Shown: positions 37,711 through 51,179 of the stretch, in pieces
Position numbering within the stretch: position 1 is the stretch's first letter
Layout: each line of letters opens with the position of its first letter
Assembly (NCBI RefSeq): GCF_020085105.1
Contig: NC_058044.1
Coordinates: 23,619,206-23,683,205 of the forward strand
DNA length: 64,000 nucleotides
Source: Siniperca chuatsi
Taxonomy: Eukaryota; Chordata; Actinopteri; Centrarchiformes; Sinipercidae
Direction of reading: 5' to 3'
Notes under the pieces: generated by a model
Seen by the model: the letters and a program-made list of their open reading frames with translations, nothing else
What the model was told of the DNA's origin: nothing
Database searches by the model: none
Made by a program: the position numbers and the translations under genes

Positions 37711-38759
37711 TCATTTACTTTCCTTTCTGAGAGAAAATGAAAACGATGGTCAAAAACAATATTTCAGCCCATCCTGTTTTTCTGTCTGCTCACCAAGACA
37801 AACCTCCCATGCTGCAGCTGCCAACATCAACACAAAAAAACACACTGATCTGGTTCCCTATTCAATACTACCAGAAAGCAAGAGAGAGCTGCACTGTTAC
37901 ATGTCATCAGAAATGAGTCTGACCAAACAAAACAAGGAAAGACAGAAAAAGAGAACAGTTTCATTCAAAGAGTATTTGTTTTAAGAATCCCGAATGATCT
38001 GAAATTTACTTTGAAATTACATTTTAAAAAACTACAAACATTCGTGGCGTTAGCAGACTCTCACCACACTGTAGTTGTCCTTCTCAATAAGCCAAATATA
38101 TGGTATTGTTGTCCTGATGGAAACTCATTATTGAAACTACAGTTTAAGCCATTTTAAACTGTGTTTTATAAACTGTAGCTGCTGTATTCATTTTTTACTG
38201 ACCTTCAGTAATGAATAAAAAAAAATGAAATAATAGTTGTTGTATACAACCACCTGTTATCAGGTGAATGAAATACCATAATTAGATCACATAACAACTG
38301 AACAATCTCCATGAGAACTGTTCAAACTCCACCCACTGATGAAGGCCACGAGATGTGGCTGAAAGCTCTGAAAAACTTCCAGTAAGTGGACCTTGTGCTA
38401 AGAATTCTTTGTCAAAATAATGAATACTGACTAACAAAATAGAAATGATAGGACACATAATGGCCACACAAGGTGTCAGGGACATTTTTGAACATTAATG
38501 ATGATTTTTTTCAGTTTTAAAATGGGAATAGTCCACATTGTGCTTCATTTGTTGTTTTGAAATGTCCAATTCTTATTATCTTACGATATATTTTTGGAGA
38601 GAATGAGAGAAAAGCAAGAATTCGTGTTAACAGCTTTTTCCTCTGAATATACAAATAATCGAAGCCAGAAAACTATTTTACACGTTGTCGGAGACGTCAC
38701 TATTCCAGGTGATTGACGGTGAGTTACAGCGAATCCGGTGTCTGTCCGTGTTTTCCACG

Positions 38760-38800
38760 AGCCAATGAGCGTCTGGAATTAATTGTTTCCGGAAGTTGTG
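38760..38800. promoter_or_regulatory. b3gntl1: Probable b3gntl1 promoter elements (CCAAT box and ETS site)
   Basis: CCAAT occurs at 38762-38766 and CCGGAAGT, a strong ETS-family site, at 38789-38796, about 350-385 bases before the ATG. The next few hundred bases are CpG-richer than their surroundings and lack a TATA box, as in housekeeping promoters. Confidence 0.45.
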
Positions 38801-39145
38801 AAGCTGTTATCCACGCTGCAAGCTTAGCCTACACATTCAGCGAAAAATGTTACATTGACCGTCACTAAAATGTCCAGAACACCTTTCAAGAGACGCTCTT
38901 TGTTGGCTTGGATCCATTTCATATAGAGAACAGTTACAAAATGAGTGTTAACTGACATTTTTATTCACGCGGGTCATTTCCTCGTCACCGACAACGTCTT
39001 TCTAAACGTCCATCCGATTTACCTTCATTGTTTTCAGCCATTTCTTACCTCGCATATTTAACCGGCTAAACCGAGGTCAGACGTCGATTAACGGCTGTTT
39101 CGTTGCCCAGAAAAGTAGCAGAAGGACGGGGGCTCAGAGGCTGAC

Positions 39146-39747
39146 ATGAACCCACCGAAGCGGCTCCGCACCACAGAACATGAAGCGGAAACGGCGACAG
39201 GCGGGCAGGAGGAGGAGAGGAGTGCAGTGGATGTGGTGGGTGATAGACTGGCACTCTCCTATACACAGCTAACTGATGTAAAGGAGAATATACAGCAGAA
39301 GGCAGTGTTTTGGATGTGGTCAGTTGAATCAGGTTGCTGCACATTGCTTAGGTCTTAAGCACTGGCATGCTGTAGATTTGAAGCTATTTATTAAATTAAC
39401 TTAATGACTTTTTCTGTGCACCATAATGTGTGTCACAGTTTTGCGCATTTTCCAAATTAACTCCCTGAACTGATTATATTATCCTTGATCCTTGGTTATT
39501 CATGGCTACTCATGCATTAATTAATTGCACTGACTGTAAAACCTCTCTGTGTGTGTCTTCTGTGCTCAGAGTATTGTCATGCCAATGTACAATGCATCCT
39601 GTTGGCTGGATGAATGTCTGCAGGCCATATTACACCAAGACTTCGCTGGAACCACGGAGCTCTCTGTCTTTGACGACGCAAGCACTGTAAGTTTCTTTGT
39701 TTGCATATTTACGCATGTGAATCTGAAGACCTCAGTTGAAGTTCGAA

Positions 39748-39796
<49 letters not shown>

Positions 39797-41935
39797 CTTT
39801 AGGATGACTCCAGGAAAGTGGTGGAAAGTTGGAGGAAGAGGCTGGAGGCGAGGGGCATCTCATTAGTGATCTCCGGCCACAACTCTGCGCAACCCAGAGG
39901 AGGTCAGTAGACTTTTAGGTTGTTGATCAGCAATCAATTTCCAGTCCTGATTGGATTGTCTTGTCAAACTGTGACTTCAGCAGTTCATTGAATATGTAAA
40001 GCCAGATAGGCTGAATGAAAGAATAGACAAACGAAAGGAAATTTTAGGGAAAAAATGTCCATAAATTCTGCAAAACTTAAACGTAAACTGCCTATAATTT
40101 AAGATGAAAGTTCATTCTACACAAACAACTCAGGGTCCGCTTACTAGCTTTTTTGATTATAAAGTTTTACTTATTTACTTTTAAAGCACTCTTTGGTCTG
40201 GCTCCAGCATAAATTTGTGAGCTTTGGTGCCCATATGTACCTGCACCAACCTACAACCTACTAAAAACAAATTTTTATAAATTTGCCTTTCTGCATTAAC
40301 TCACTTATGTCATGTCACTTTTAGACTCTTCTTTGTTTTGTCCGAGTCATTTCTGCTACTTTAATCTTTTTCTTTTCTGTTTTGTTTCTTCTGTGCAGCA
40401 CTTTGTAACTTTGTTGTGAAAAGTGCTATACATTAGTATATTAACAAGTGACGTATTCGTCCTAGTCTCTAATAATAGTGTTGGTACTCTGTGTGCTCAG
40501 CATAGAGACAGTACATTAAGACCCCCACCCCCACAGTTGTGGACAACCATCAGTTGGACACCAGAGAGTTAATGATATCAGTCACTGGATCAGCAAGATT
40601 GTAAAAATATTTTAATGTTTAGTTTTATATTCTTCTGATTAACCAGAACCAGGAAGAACAATGTTTGACAAACTAAAACAGCATGATGATCACTGTGATG
40701 CCTCATGCATGCTGTCTCATGCATGTGAGTGGCATGCCCTTTACTGTTGCATTTTTTGGTTTAACATTTTGAAAATGACATTGTTTATTGGTTGAATATG
40801 ATAATTACTAACACATGGCCAAATGGAAATAGTTAGCACACAGAGGCATATACAAATGCAAGAGTATACACACACACACCCACACACATGCACAGAGACA
40901 TAAACATACACTGTTCCTTTGTCTTTCAGTGGGATATGCAAAGAATAAGGCAGCTTCTCAGAGTTGTGGGCAATACTTGTGCTTTCAGGATGCGGTAAGT
41001 TTATGTATGTGTGTGTGTGTGTGTGTGTGTGTCAGACAGCGCATGTTTCATTTCCCTATCCAGATGTCTTTCATAACACATACAGTAGTGAGTCAAAACT
41101 AATTAGATCATATTGGTTTGTCCAAATATAAACTCTGTACATAGACACATTCACACACAGACCTCAGCAGCTCAGTGACTAATGAGCTGAGAGCAGCGTT
41201 TGATATATATGTGTTTTATGTGTATATGTCCATATGAGTGGCAGCTCTGTCTTTGAAACAGTGCTTTGTAGTTGCTCGTCTGAAGGCTTAATTCTCAAAA
41301 CTACAAATTAAAGGCCACATTATCTGAGTTTGTGATCTCTGTTCAGAGTAGTTTTTTAACTGCTTGAGTCATACAATATGCCAAAGACTCTTTCCTGCTA
41401 ATGTACCTTTTGCCAGAATGAATGACTCAATGATAATAAAATTGCTTTCACAGAAAACAGTCATCTTCTTCTGTTTGTTCTCTTGCAATCTTTTTTATAA
41501 GTAATAAGTAAGTAAAATAAGGCAAAGTAAAACCTAAACTGAACAGATATGATTAGAACTGTTCCTTAAAAGAACCTAATGTGTATTTGTTGTTACATGG
41601 TGCTAAATACTTACTATAAGTAACATGTCGTATGTGTTTGAACTGATATTTTTTTGTACTCCAGGATGACGTTATGTTGCCCCAAAGAGTTCGTCTGCAG
41701 TATGAGTCGTCTGTCCTCCACCCAAACTCTGTAAGTTCTCCCTCAAGTATGTGCTTACTCACTTCCTTCCCTCTCTGTTGCACTCTGCCTTCACCCCTCC
41801 TCTCCTCCTCACATCTCTCCCTCCCCTTCCCTTTCTCTCTCTCTCCCTGACCATGTGACCAATCCCTCCCTTAAAATGAAAAATATTCATGTTGTTTGTG
41901 TGTATGTGTGGGTGAGTGAGTGAGTGAGTGAGTGA

Positions 41936-42011
<76 letters not shown>

Positions 42012-44528
42012 CCATGCAGTTGGCATGCAGAACAGTGTGCGTATCCGGTGTTGATGCTTTCTGTGGCCTGCCAGGTCAGAGGTTAAAGGTCGTGTGTGTG
42101 AGGGAAGTGAGGGAGACAGCATGGAGACAGCAGGCTTGCTGCCCTGCACAAACAACCTGCCTCTTTCTGTTATGGCTGTAATATTTTATGGTTCTGGATA
42201 AAAATATTGTCCTCTGCTTAGTTTTTCAGTTGTGAATAACATCTCTCTATCTTGCTATACATTACTAGGACTTGGACTAAACTAACTATTATTTTCATCA
42301 TTGCTTACTCTGCAAATAATTGTCTTGATTAATTGATTAATGGCCTATAAAATGTCAGAAATATTTATTAGATATATTATATGATCTATTTATATATTGA
42401 CTACTTGCTTCAAATTAATACAAACATCTGAACAAAAATTATAACTTAAAGAATGTAAACATTGATATTGTCAGACTGTTTAAGCTTAAATAAACCTTTA
42501 TTCTGAAAGCTTACCACTTTGCAGCTTAACACGGAGCCATTAAAACAAAACTTACTAGTTACTTCTATGAAATAAAATTGAAATAAAATTGCTGCGAATG
42601 TTTTCAATGTTTCCTGGAAAGAAAATATTTTTCATGCTCATATGGTGTAAGTGTCTGTGTGTTTTCACGATAGCTGATTGGCTGTAAGGTTCAAAGGGTT
42701 CCAGAGGGATCTACTGAGCGTTACACTCGCTGGATCAACACAATCAGTCCGGATCAGCTCATGACACAGGTAAAACACCAGCAGCTCTGCACAGCATGTG
42801 TGTATGCTGCACACATACTATGTCTGTGAATGTGTGTGTTTGTGTGTATGTGAGAGGTCATGTGCCAGGCAGCAGGCAGGTCAGACAGAAACAGAATACG
42901 TACCTACCATCCACAGTTTCCACGGAAATGTGGCAGTGGACTGGATGGAGGATGCAGCATCACTCCTGACCTCTCTGTCCATCTCTGTCCCACCAGAGGA
43001 AACAGGTCACACTGCCAGCTGGTGGAAAAGTTCATTTTGCAGAAGTACTGCAAGCTTACAGAGTGTTTCTGTATCAACTCATCCTGCTGTAGACATGTTT
43101 AGATATAGTGCTCACTGTACTGCACTGCTGTGTGAACGTTGCCACATATTTACATCACTGAAGACAACAATATTGCTCGCCATCAGCTTCTGCACTGCAC
43201 CAGATTGGATTTCGTAAGAAATTGTTTTATGGCCCAAAACAGAAAATGGCTGCTGTTCCTCCAGAGCAGGTGGAGCTGGAGTTTCCTGCTGTGGCAGATG
43301 GTGAAATGAATGAAGATGGTAAGTTGTGAATGGTCAGGATCCAAGTGTCATCTGCCGTGTCTCTCAGCCAAGTCACGGCAGAAATGTATGACTGCATTAT
43401 TGCCTAATTAGACCATCTTGGATAACAAAAATAATGGTAATGTGACCCAGCAAACTGATAACATTGTCCTTACACTGACATAGTGTTGGCATGCTAACTT
43501 GGTACTGCAATAATATGCGGTAATAAAACTGCAGTATTACAATGCATTTGGCAATACTGATGTCAATGTTGTTTGCACATTTTACAAATCAGAAAATTGC
43601 CGATATAAATATAAGGTGTTGAGTGAAAATCTTTACCTTCTACTTTTACAGCTAATACTTTCAACATATTAAATTGTCACATTAATATATATAAAAGTAA
43701 AACCACTGACAGTATTTCTATTTATGTAGAGACGGAAGTCAACTGTTGATGTCTGAACAAAACACACTGTCACCAAGGATACAAGACAACCTGGACCCAC
43801 TCTCTCTAACACACACACACACACACACAGAGAGAGAGTCTGCATAACTCCTTAGCAGACATTCCAGGATATTTATGTGATATTAAGTTTCATGGAGCAT
43901 GAGAATGAGATCATACATTGATTCTGCAGGCTTAAAAGCAGCTCCTTTTCCGTCCCCTTCTCTTTTCTTCCCTTTATCTGCCTTTACTTTCATTTTCTGG
44001 GTAAAGAAATAGAATCTAACTATGTTAAACCAGAGATTCACACAGGGTGGTGCTCGTTAACTTGATCCAGAGCTGGAGTGTTCATCTGCAGGACGTTAGA
44101 TATGGTTATCCCAAACCTTCCCTATCCCACTGATTTCTCACATTCTCTCTCTCTCTCTCTCTGTTCCCTGGTTTCCCAGAACTCATTCTTATTCCTTTTA
44201 TTCATGCTTTTGGCCACAATTTACATCTGCAAAATGTTGCAATATTACAACAGAAGGGAGAGAAGTTGTAGGTGGACACACACACACACACACAACTCAC
44301 ACACTCGCTAGATTCTGTCCAGCTGTTCGACTGGCTAATTCCAGATGTTTTTCACAATTTTCTTCATCTGCGATACATTTCAGTTATGCAGTAGTATTCC
44401 ACTTTAACCAACAACAGTCACACACACATTCACATCTACACACATATGCAAAGTAACGTAGTTGGATGAAGAAACAGATCAACCTGGAATGACCCTTAGA
44501 TTCCAAACGCAACAACACAACTGTACAG

Positions 44529-44562
<34 letters not shown>

Positions 44563-47500
44563 AAAGGAGGAACAAGAAGGGCTGGGGGGTCTGAGAGAGG
44601 GTGGGTAGCAGTGGAACGAATGAGTGTGGGGTGTAAAAAGAGAAAGAAATATAGAGGCCATAATATGGTCCTGGTGTATTAAAGAGGTTGTGGTTAGAAA
44701 GAGAAGGAGAGGCCAAAACAAACTCATTAGTTAAAAATCACGTGTGAGAGGATGGAAGTGTGTATCCTTCCCCTGCACTCAGGAAGCGCACACTTCTGAA
44801 AGAAAGCACATGCGACTGCACTCTAACCTGTATAGTTTGCAGGATTAGAAGCTCTGCAGAGTCCTTCTTCATTTGGCAGTTTGTTCCTGAAAGCCAAATG
44901 AGGAAATTTCCCCGAGCCATCCGCCAAATCCTGGTCAGGTTTTAGCTGATTTGGATGTTGTGTTCTCTCTCTGCTACAAGAAATTCCTTTATTTTTAAAG
45001 TCCAGCTGAAATAAAATGCTGTTTCCTGCACGCGTGTGTGAGAGAGCTTGTTGAGAGATAACTGCAGGGGATTAATCTAATTGCACATCCTGGGACCTCA
45101 GGATTTGATTGTGGAAGCCCAAGTGCGGGCTGGTTTGCATGTTTACAGTAAACATGAAGAGATATTTAACTTTATTTATACTCACAGCATCTAATACTAT
45201 GTTTTCAGGTGTTCTGGCTGTGCTGTAGTTTCTCTTAATTTCTCATTTCTACAACCTTGTTTTTGAGTGTTTAATGTCATATTTGCTGTTCCTCAACATA
45301 ACCCTCAAAACTCACTGTAGAATGGAATGGGAGACAGTTCTTTCACCACCATCATCATCACAACACCAAATGAGGGAATATCTTTTGGAAGAATGGTGTC
45401 CATCCCTCCAGTAGGGTTCAGAGACTTTGTTAAAGAGCATTAAAGCTATTCTGGAGGCTTGTGGTGGCCCAACACTTTACTAACAGACTTTATGGTGGCT
45501 ATTACTGTAATGTGAATGTTTTTGTTCTTACCTTGTGCCCACAGGTCACAGTATTATGTAACTGACAACATGTGATTTCTGGATTGTATATGTCCCTGTG
45601 TTCTGTGTTATAGTCTAGGTTGTTCTTGTGTCTCAGGTGTACACGTCTCATGGGCCCACTGTCATCATGCCGACATGGTTCTGCTCAAGGAACTGGTTCC
45701 TGAAGGTTGGTCCGTTTGACGAGGGAGGTAAGGTGAGAGTTCACATCCAAACTATTCCCAAGGAGTCCAAGCATCAATCCATCCTCAGATAGGCTCCATT
45801 TTCTGTCCACGTTCACACCACAGATTTGTTCAGTGATTTGTTTTGCTGTTGTGTCCATTGACAGCCGTTTCCCTCAGTTAGAGAAACAACTGACCAATCA
45901 GAGCTTGCTAAGTGTGTTTAAGAATAGGGATGTCACATTCCTACATAGATAGCTAGCTATATAGGTACATTCATGAAAAATAGTGACAGAAAAATAGCAA
46001 CAAGTGTGGATGAGAATAATGCAGCTGTATAACTTCGGTTTAAAAATATAACAACTCTACTGATTTAGCATTATGTTCACAGTGGACAGTTTTTAAAAAA
46101 AGGATCAAAATCCATGCAGCAGAATCGGAGACATTGTCTTTTTTCATTCCATTCATTCTTCTTTCTTGTCAAAACTGCTTTCTAACTCCACACCCCCAGA
46201 TAATTTTCAAACATGTAGTCTTCAGACCCAACCGTTTATCAGATTTTGGTCTTTTTATAAAAATGTTTTCACATATGCAGTAGTACTCTGTAAACACACT
46301 TTGATGTGTAAAATCGGTGGAGGTCCCCTTTAAAGCAACATATTTTTATTGATCTATGTGAAAAACATTAAGTTAACTGCACCTAGCAACTGCTATCACA
46401 GCTTCTCTGTCAGCTGAAAATGACATTGGTGGACAGATACATCAGTTTCTATTGACTGGTTGGGGCAAAATGTCCCCATCCTCCCAACAAGAAATCAGCT
46501 AACATGAACACAATGTCAGGCTGAGTGAATGAAGTGAAAAGAAAAGGCAATTCAGTCGATAATCAGGCTACTAAAATGTTTATTTAATCAACAAAATTTT
46601 GGACCCACTCTAACTTCACTTCATTTATATTATCTCCTTACCTAAGCAGACCCAGCCACCATCACCAAAAACTGAACCTGACCATAGATAGTTCTGCCTG
46701 AACTTGCCCAAGCTCCATTAGCACCTCAAATTTCTAATATAGAAATGTATTATAGATATTAACAGTCATCTCCAACCATTATTTCACAATCTACTTCCTC
46801 CTCTCCAGGGAGTCCCAGAGGACTTGCTCTTCTTCTACCAGAGTATTCGTCAAGGAGGGGGCGTGGCCAGAGTCGACCAGTGCCTGCTGGTGTACCGTTA
46901 CCACGAGAAGGCCACCACACACTCTGTTACCGAGTCAGTCTCGCCGTACACCCCTTCCCCTGCTCAGCTACACTCACACACGCACACTTGGACACAGTGT
47001 TGATCCTCGACCAACTCACAGCTGCCTGCCACTGACATCCCAGATTTTCTCAGGGCTCGATACCCCCACACACAAATATGCACACACACACAGACACATG
47101 TTTTTCGTAATCTTGAGTTCTTCTTCAGAATATGTTTTTGAAATTCCAGGCACTTTCCCAGCATATGAATCAGGAATTTAAACCTGTTTTCTTCTCTCTG
47201 TGGCATGTTCACTATCTCTCAAACACTGTCTGGAGGGAATCGGATCTTGTCGTGAACCGTGTTTGAGATGGTGTGTGTGTGTGTGCGTGTGTGTGTGTGT
47301 GTGTGTGGTCTGACACTCCTGCTGTTGCCTGTGCTTCAGCAAGGTCATGTAGTGTCTGCAGGTGTGTGTGTGCCTCAAAATGTAAAACACACCAAAGAAG
47401 AAGGTCTTTCCTGCCTTCCCTCTCACCATACCTCCCTCCCTTTCATCCCCTCTTTCCTGTTATCCCTCCTTCCTTTCCTCCTTCCTTCCTTCCTTCCGCC

Positions 47501-48157
47501 CCTCGTCCCCTGCGCCTGTCCACTGCTCGTATATCTGCCTGTGTTGACGCACTCCTTCACCGATCATCCTCCTCTCTGTCTTCATCTATCATCTGTCTAT
47601 TTTTGGATGTCTATTTCAAGCTCGCCTTGCCTACTTTCCACTCTCCCCCACTTTTTGTCACCCTTTATCATCCACAGCCTACCTACTTCCTCTTTTTAGT
47701 CGAATGAAACCATCATCTTCTTTCTGACACACACACACACACGCAATTGTAGAGGCTATATCAGTGAGGTGAGAAGTGTGTTTTTAAAAAAGTTAAGATG
47801 GTGCCAAAGAGTAACTGAGATGAGATACTTCTTAACACAGAAAGGCTGTGTTTATAAATGTGTATGTGTGTGCACCCATTGTGTATGTGAATCTATACCA
47901 GAGTGCGTGAAAGTGTGTTTGTCTTTTGATCTGTAGGGTATTAGGAGGATGAAGGCTTCAGTATGTGTATACAGATAGTTTGTAGTAAATCTCTGCCATG
48001 TCTTAGAATCAAAGCCTGTATAGAGAATGTACGGAAAAGCAATGTGGTGACCACCCGCGTTCCGCGATGGTGGTGGGTTTGGGTTTGTTTGTCATATGAG
48101 GCCCACAGTAAGACCCAGTAGGGCTCTCACATCAGGAGATGAGAGTGGAGCATGTCC

Positions 48158-48190
<33 letters not shown>

Positions 48191-48294
48191 TTGTGTTTAT
48201 GTGTGTATGTGTGAGAGAGTTGAGAGTGGGGAGGAAGGGGTTAAGATCATGAGTAGACCAAGAAGACATATATCTAAGTATAAAGGTGAGTGTG

Positions 48295-48377
<83 letters not shown>

Positions 48378-51179
48378 CCTGTGTACAGCTGTGCATATCA
48401 GTCAAGGTGCAGGCAACAGGAAAACAAGCTCATTTAAAACAGGCGTATTTTTTCCATCCACTTCGACAATCAGATCGTAGTTTATCAAAATTCAGTCATA
48501 GTTCTTATTAAATGCAGTGAATGCTTTTGGAAAATGAATTTGAGGAGATTATGGTCTAATACTAAAAGGATCATTCTGATTTATTGCAATTTGGGTCTTA
48601 TTTTTGTGGTTTTATCTTTCATTTCTTTCATTTGCGATAATATTGTACTCATCAAAGTAATTGCTGAGATTGGGGAATTTGGTGACTTCACTAAAACTGA
48701 TGAGCAAAAAACATGATCAGACAGGCTGTAAATAAACCATCAATTTAGCCAAATGATCTAAACCACTTCATTTGGAGGTGAAAGTGAGTGCACCTGAAAT
48801 GTCAGTAATAATAATTTATTGCACAAGAAAACTGTGCACACAACTATAGAAAGTTGGTATGTAAGCTGGTGAATTATTAGAATGGACAGTCTGGGTAACA
48901 ATTTTAACGTTTGGCTTAATTTTCTCTTCCAAATAAGTTTGTCTAACCTGGGAGTTTACTTTTTTTACTTTTCTGAACATTTAGCAATGTCATGTTCCCA
49001 AATCTCCGCAAATTTACTCGGTAAATACAATCTTATTACTGAGAGAGACGATGGCCAAAACTTAAGAATAAGACCTAAAATGTAAATGTAAACTGCAATT
49101 ATCCTTTAAAGAAATAGTTTGGGGAATTCACTTATTTGCTTTCTTGTCAAGAGTTAGATGAGAAGATTGATACCACTGTCATATCTGTACGCAGTAAGTC
49201 CCTGTAGTCTTGTCACCAACCACCAGAGACTCCAGGAAGTCACTACTCCCAGCCATGAAATAGTCCAGCACATAACCCCCGTGAAACCACAACTTGACGT
49301 TTTTACACTTCGGTATTTGTGGAGAGTAAACAAACAAGATATAACTTGTTGATTAGTGAGCTTTAGAAGTGCTGATAGTTGGATTTTGTCACCTTTGGAC
49401 AGAGCCAGGTTAGTTGTTTCTCCCTTTTTCCAGTCTTTATGCTAAGCTAAGCTAACCATCTCCTGACTGTGATTAGTTTAAGACCCCATTTACACCCGAG
49501 TCACCTCAAAAAGCAAAATAGCAATAACATTGTTTTCACACTAAATTAAATTAACAATCTTGACTCAGGCCTACAGACAGCATCTCTAATTTTAAGCTTG
49601 TTCTCCACCTCCTTCTGTGTCCATCCTCTGATCCTCTACTCATCTCCAGGGAAACCATTTGGAAGCTTCGAGTGGACTTCCTGCAAGAGAGAGTTCTCAG
49701 CCAATGGGAGAGCTTCACCATATGGAACGCTGGGAAACAGGGCCGGAAGCTGTACCGATGCCTCAGTCCGACCAATCAGAAGAAGGTATGTTACCTCCAG
49801 CTATGTAGTCGGATGTGAGATACTAGCCAAATTAGCGGAAAGAACTGGTGAAAAAAGAGAGGTATGTGTGCCAGCTGTCATCACCATTCTGATTCATTTG
49901 TCAGGTGAAGGCTTTCTGTGATGTCGATGAGAACAAGATCCAGAAAGGCTTTTACACATATGAGGAATCCAAGGTGAGATCAACCAATGTGAATACTAAG
50001 TACAACAGGTTTATTGTGATTCAGTGTAAGCAGGGCCTAGGATATTAGCTTTAAAAGCTATGATTCAAATGAATGTCACCCAACCACTTTTGTCCTGTGA
50101 ACTGGATTTCTATGAAGCTTATGTCCAACAATGATATGTAGTTTGTGTGTCTCTCTCTCTGTTGATGTCCCTCCAGCAAAGACCTAAGCCAAAAATCCCG
50201 ATTCTGCACTACAAAGACGCCTCCGCCCCCTTCATTATCTGTGTTAAACTGGTGAGCAGAAAGCGTGTTTGTGTGTTGTATGTTTGCTGTTTCTGACCGT
50301 CTGTCCCTCAGGTCTGTAATCTAAGTTAACGACATAATGATCAAGGGCGTGTGCCCGGCACAGGACATAACACACACACACAAAGAAAGAAGTCAGGAAA
50401 TGGGTAGAGACAGCAGCCTGATCTTTGATCACATGATGCTTGTACAAACATCTGATGTTTTTGCCACTGTTCAGTTTTATATATTTTGTCCTCCAAAATT
50501 CTGGCAGTAATTTTCCTTTTCCTAAGATAATGACATTCTCTTTTTATTCATTTTGTATTAATATACAATAACGGACACACACAGCTGTTCTGGCTGCCAA
50601 ATCACTAATTGCCTATTTACCACCTAGCTAGACTCGGACATCAAATCTAGAGTGACCCCACCTACGGGGGCTACTAATTGCTCAATTATGGGAATTGGGA
50701 GTCAGAGGACAAAGAGACCTGGAGTCAATCATTCTCTCTCTCTCGTTCTCTATGACTGACACACACACACACACACACAAACACCTGGACCCAATCACAA
50801 GTTTTTTTATACCCAGATGTCAAATGACTATAATTAACAGATATACAATTCATTTGAACTTTTTGAACATTTTCCATGGTTAAACCTAGTGTACTGTTGG
50901 TGAGTCGGAATCTCTGTATATAATCTTTGACTTTAGTTCTGTACAGTTAAAACAAAGGATGTTCATTAAAAAGACAAAGCAAATGGAAAAAGGAAAATAA
51001 TAATTCTTCTTATGCTTCATTTTGTGTGGAAATTTTAACCATCCACCATGTTTTTTGTTCCTGTTGTTTCTCACATGTTGTTGTCGTTACATCTGTAGGA
51101 CATGACAGAAGGCGTTCTGGAGGAAAACCTCAACTCTTTGCAACTAAAGGAAGGAATAGATTACTACCATTTCAACTGA
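39146..51179 (+). CDS. b3gntl1: Beta-1,3-N-acetylglucosaminyltransferase-like protein 1 (GT2 fold), 12 exons, 371 aa
   Basis: Exons: 39146-39235, 39570-39686, 39803-39902, 40930-40994, 41665-41730, 42674-42769, 45637-45732, 46809-46933, 49650-49785, 49905-49973, 50177-50251, 51099-51179; 1116 nt, all phases agree. After a poorly conserved 30-residue start comes the GT2 nucleotide-sugar fold: [17 protein letters not shown] (31-47), LSVFDDAS, and a metal-binding DADD at 123-126 split by an intron. Family blocks follow: [61 protein letters not shown] and [11 protein letters not shown]. Human B3GNTL1 is 361 aa and colinear. I see no signal peptide or membrane anchor, unlike Golgi beta-3-GnTs, so cytosolic location is likely; the acceptor is not known. 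The catalytic residues are intact. Confidence 0.93.
39751..39794. repeat. b3gntl1: (TG)22 tract inside the acceptor of b3gntl1 exon 3
   Basis: The TG run ends eight bases before the exon and is followed only by TTCTTTAG. It replaces most of the polypyrimidine tract. Confidence 0.95.
40160..40440 (+). mobile_element. LINE (non-LTR retrotransposon) 3'-end remnant
   Basis: A frame at about 40182 reads [10 protein letters not shown], a stop, then [12 protein letters not shown], resembling the end of a fish LINE ORF2. It is followed by a GCAGCACTTTGTAACTTTG tail and an AAGTGCTATACATTA end typical of the 3' end of such elements. Truncated and inactive; in b3gntl1 intron 3. Confidence 0.6.
41007..41032. 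repeat. (TG)n microsatellite
   Basis: Starts 13 bases after the end of b3gntl1 exon 4. Confidence 0.9.
41912..42009. repeat. Compound (GTGA)n-(TG)n microsatellite
   Basis: About seven GTGA units run into about 34 TG units, in b3gntl1 intron 5. Confidence 0.95.
42250..42400. repeat. Decayed copy of the ATTAATTGATTAAT repeat family
   Basis: It shares TATTATTTTCATCATTG and CTTGATTAATTGATTAAT with the better copy at 53001-53345. Confidence 0.5.
44530..44561. repeat. (CA)n microsatellite
   Basis: About 16 CA units in b3gntl1 intron 6. Confidence 0.9.
45310..45500 (+). mobile_element. Second Tc1-like transposase C-terminal remnant
   Basis: One frame reads [15 protein letters not shown] and stops, followed by GAGGCTTGTGGTGGCCCAACA. 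This is the part downstream of the SPDLN block seen at 31225-31440 and probably belongs to the same family. It lies upstream of b3gntl1 exon 7. Confidence 0.55.
47273..47307. repeat. (TG)n microsatellite with one CG step
   Basis: TG run in b3gntl1 intron 8. Confidence 0.85.
47400..47520. repeat. Pyrimidine-rich (CCTT)n tract
   Basis: Over 100 bases of almost pure C and T on the + strand, with TTCCTTCCTTCCTTCCTTCC at its core. Such tracts can form triplex DNA. The long frames over it are spurious. Confidence 0.8.
48164..48190. repeat. (GT)n microsatellite
   Basis: About 13 GT units in b3gntl1 intron 8. Confidence 0.9.
48299..48374. repeat. (TG)38 microsatellite
   Basis: The longest pure TG run in the window, a likely Z-DNA former and polymorphic marker. 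Confidence 0.95.
49095..49465. repeat. GTTAGATGAGAAGAT repeat family, copy 1
   Basis: It runs from AAATAGTTTGGGGAATTCAC, via GAGTTAGATGAGAAGATTGAT and GAGCCAGGTTAGTTGTTTCTC, to TTTATGCTAAGCTAAGCTAAC. Related copies are at 51525-51940 and 62866-63009. Common teleost repeat, here in b3gntl1 intron 8. Confidence 0.7.

Larger units (their letters stand above)
33606..38600. other. Intergenic region between epn3 and b3gntl1
   Basis: About 5 kb with no exon I can support on either strand. It contains the repeat at 34550-35215, (GT)n at 36821-36849, (CT)n at 37646-37705, and a TGAAGGCCACGAGATGTGGC block at about 38338 that resembles a dispersed fish repeat. Confidence 0.5.

Noticed and set aside
42798..43217. 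A 139-residue frame in b3gntl1 intron 6 as an exon or gene
   Set aside because: No family match and no suitable phase; exon 6 joins exon 7 perfectly without it.
41871..48437. Open frames made of poly-Cys-Val, His-Thr or Leu-Ser runs
   Set aside because: They are translations of TG, CA or TC microsatellites and have no homologue or splice context.
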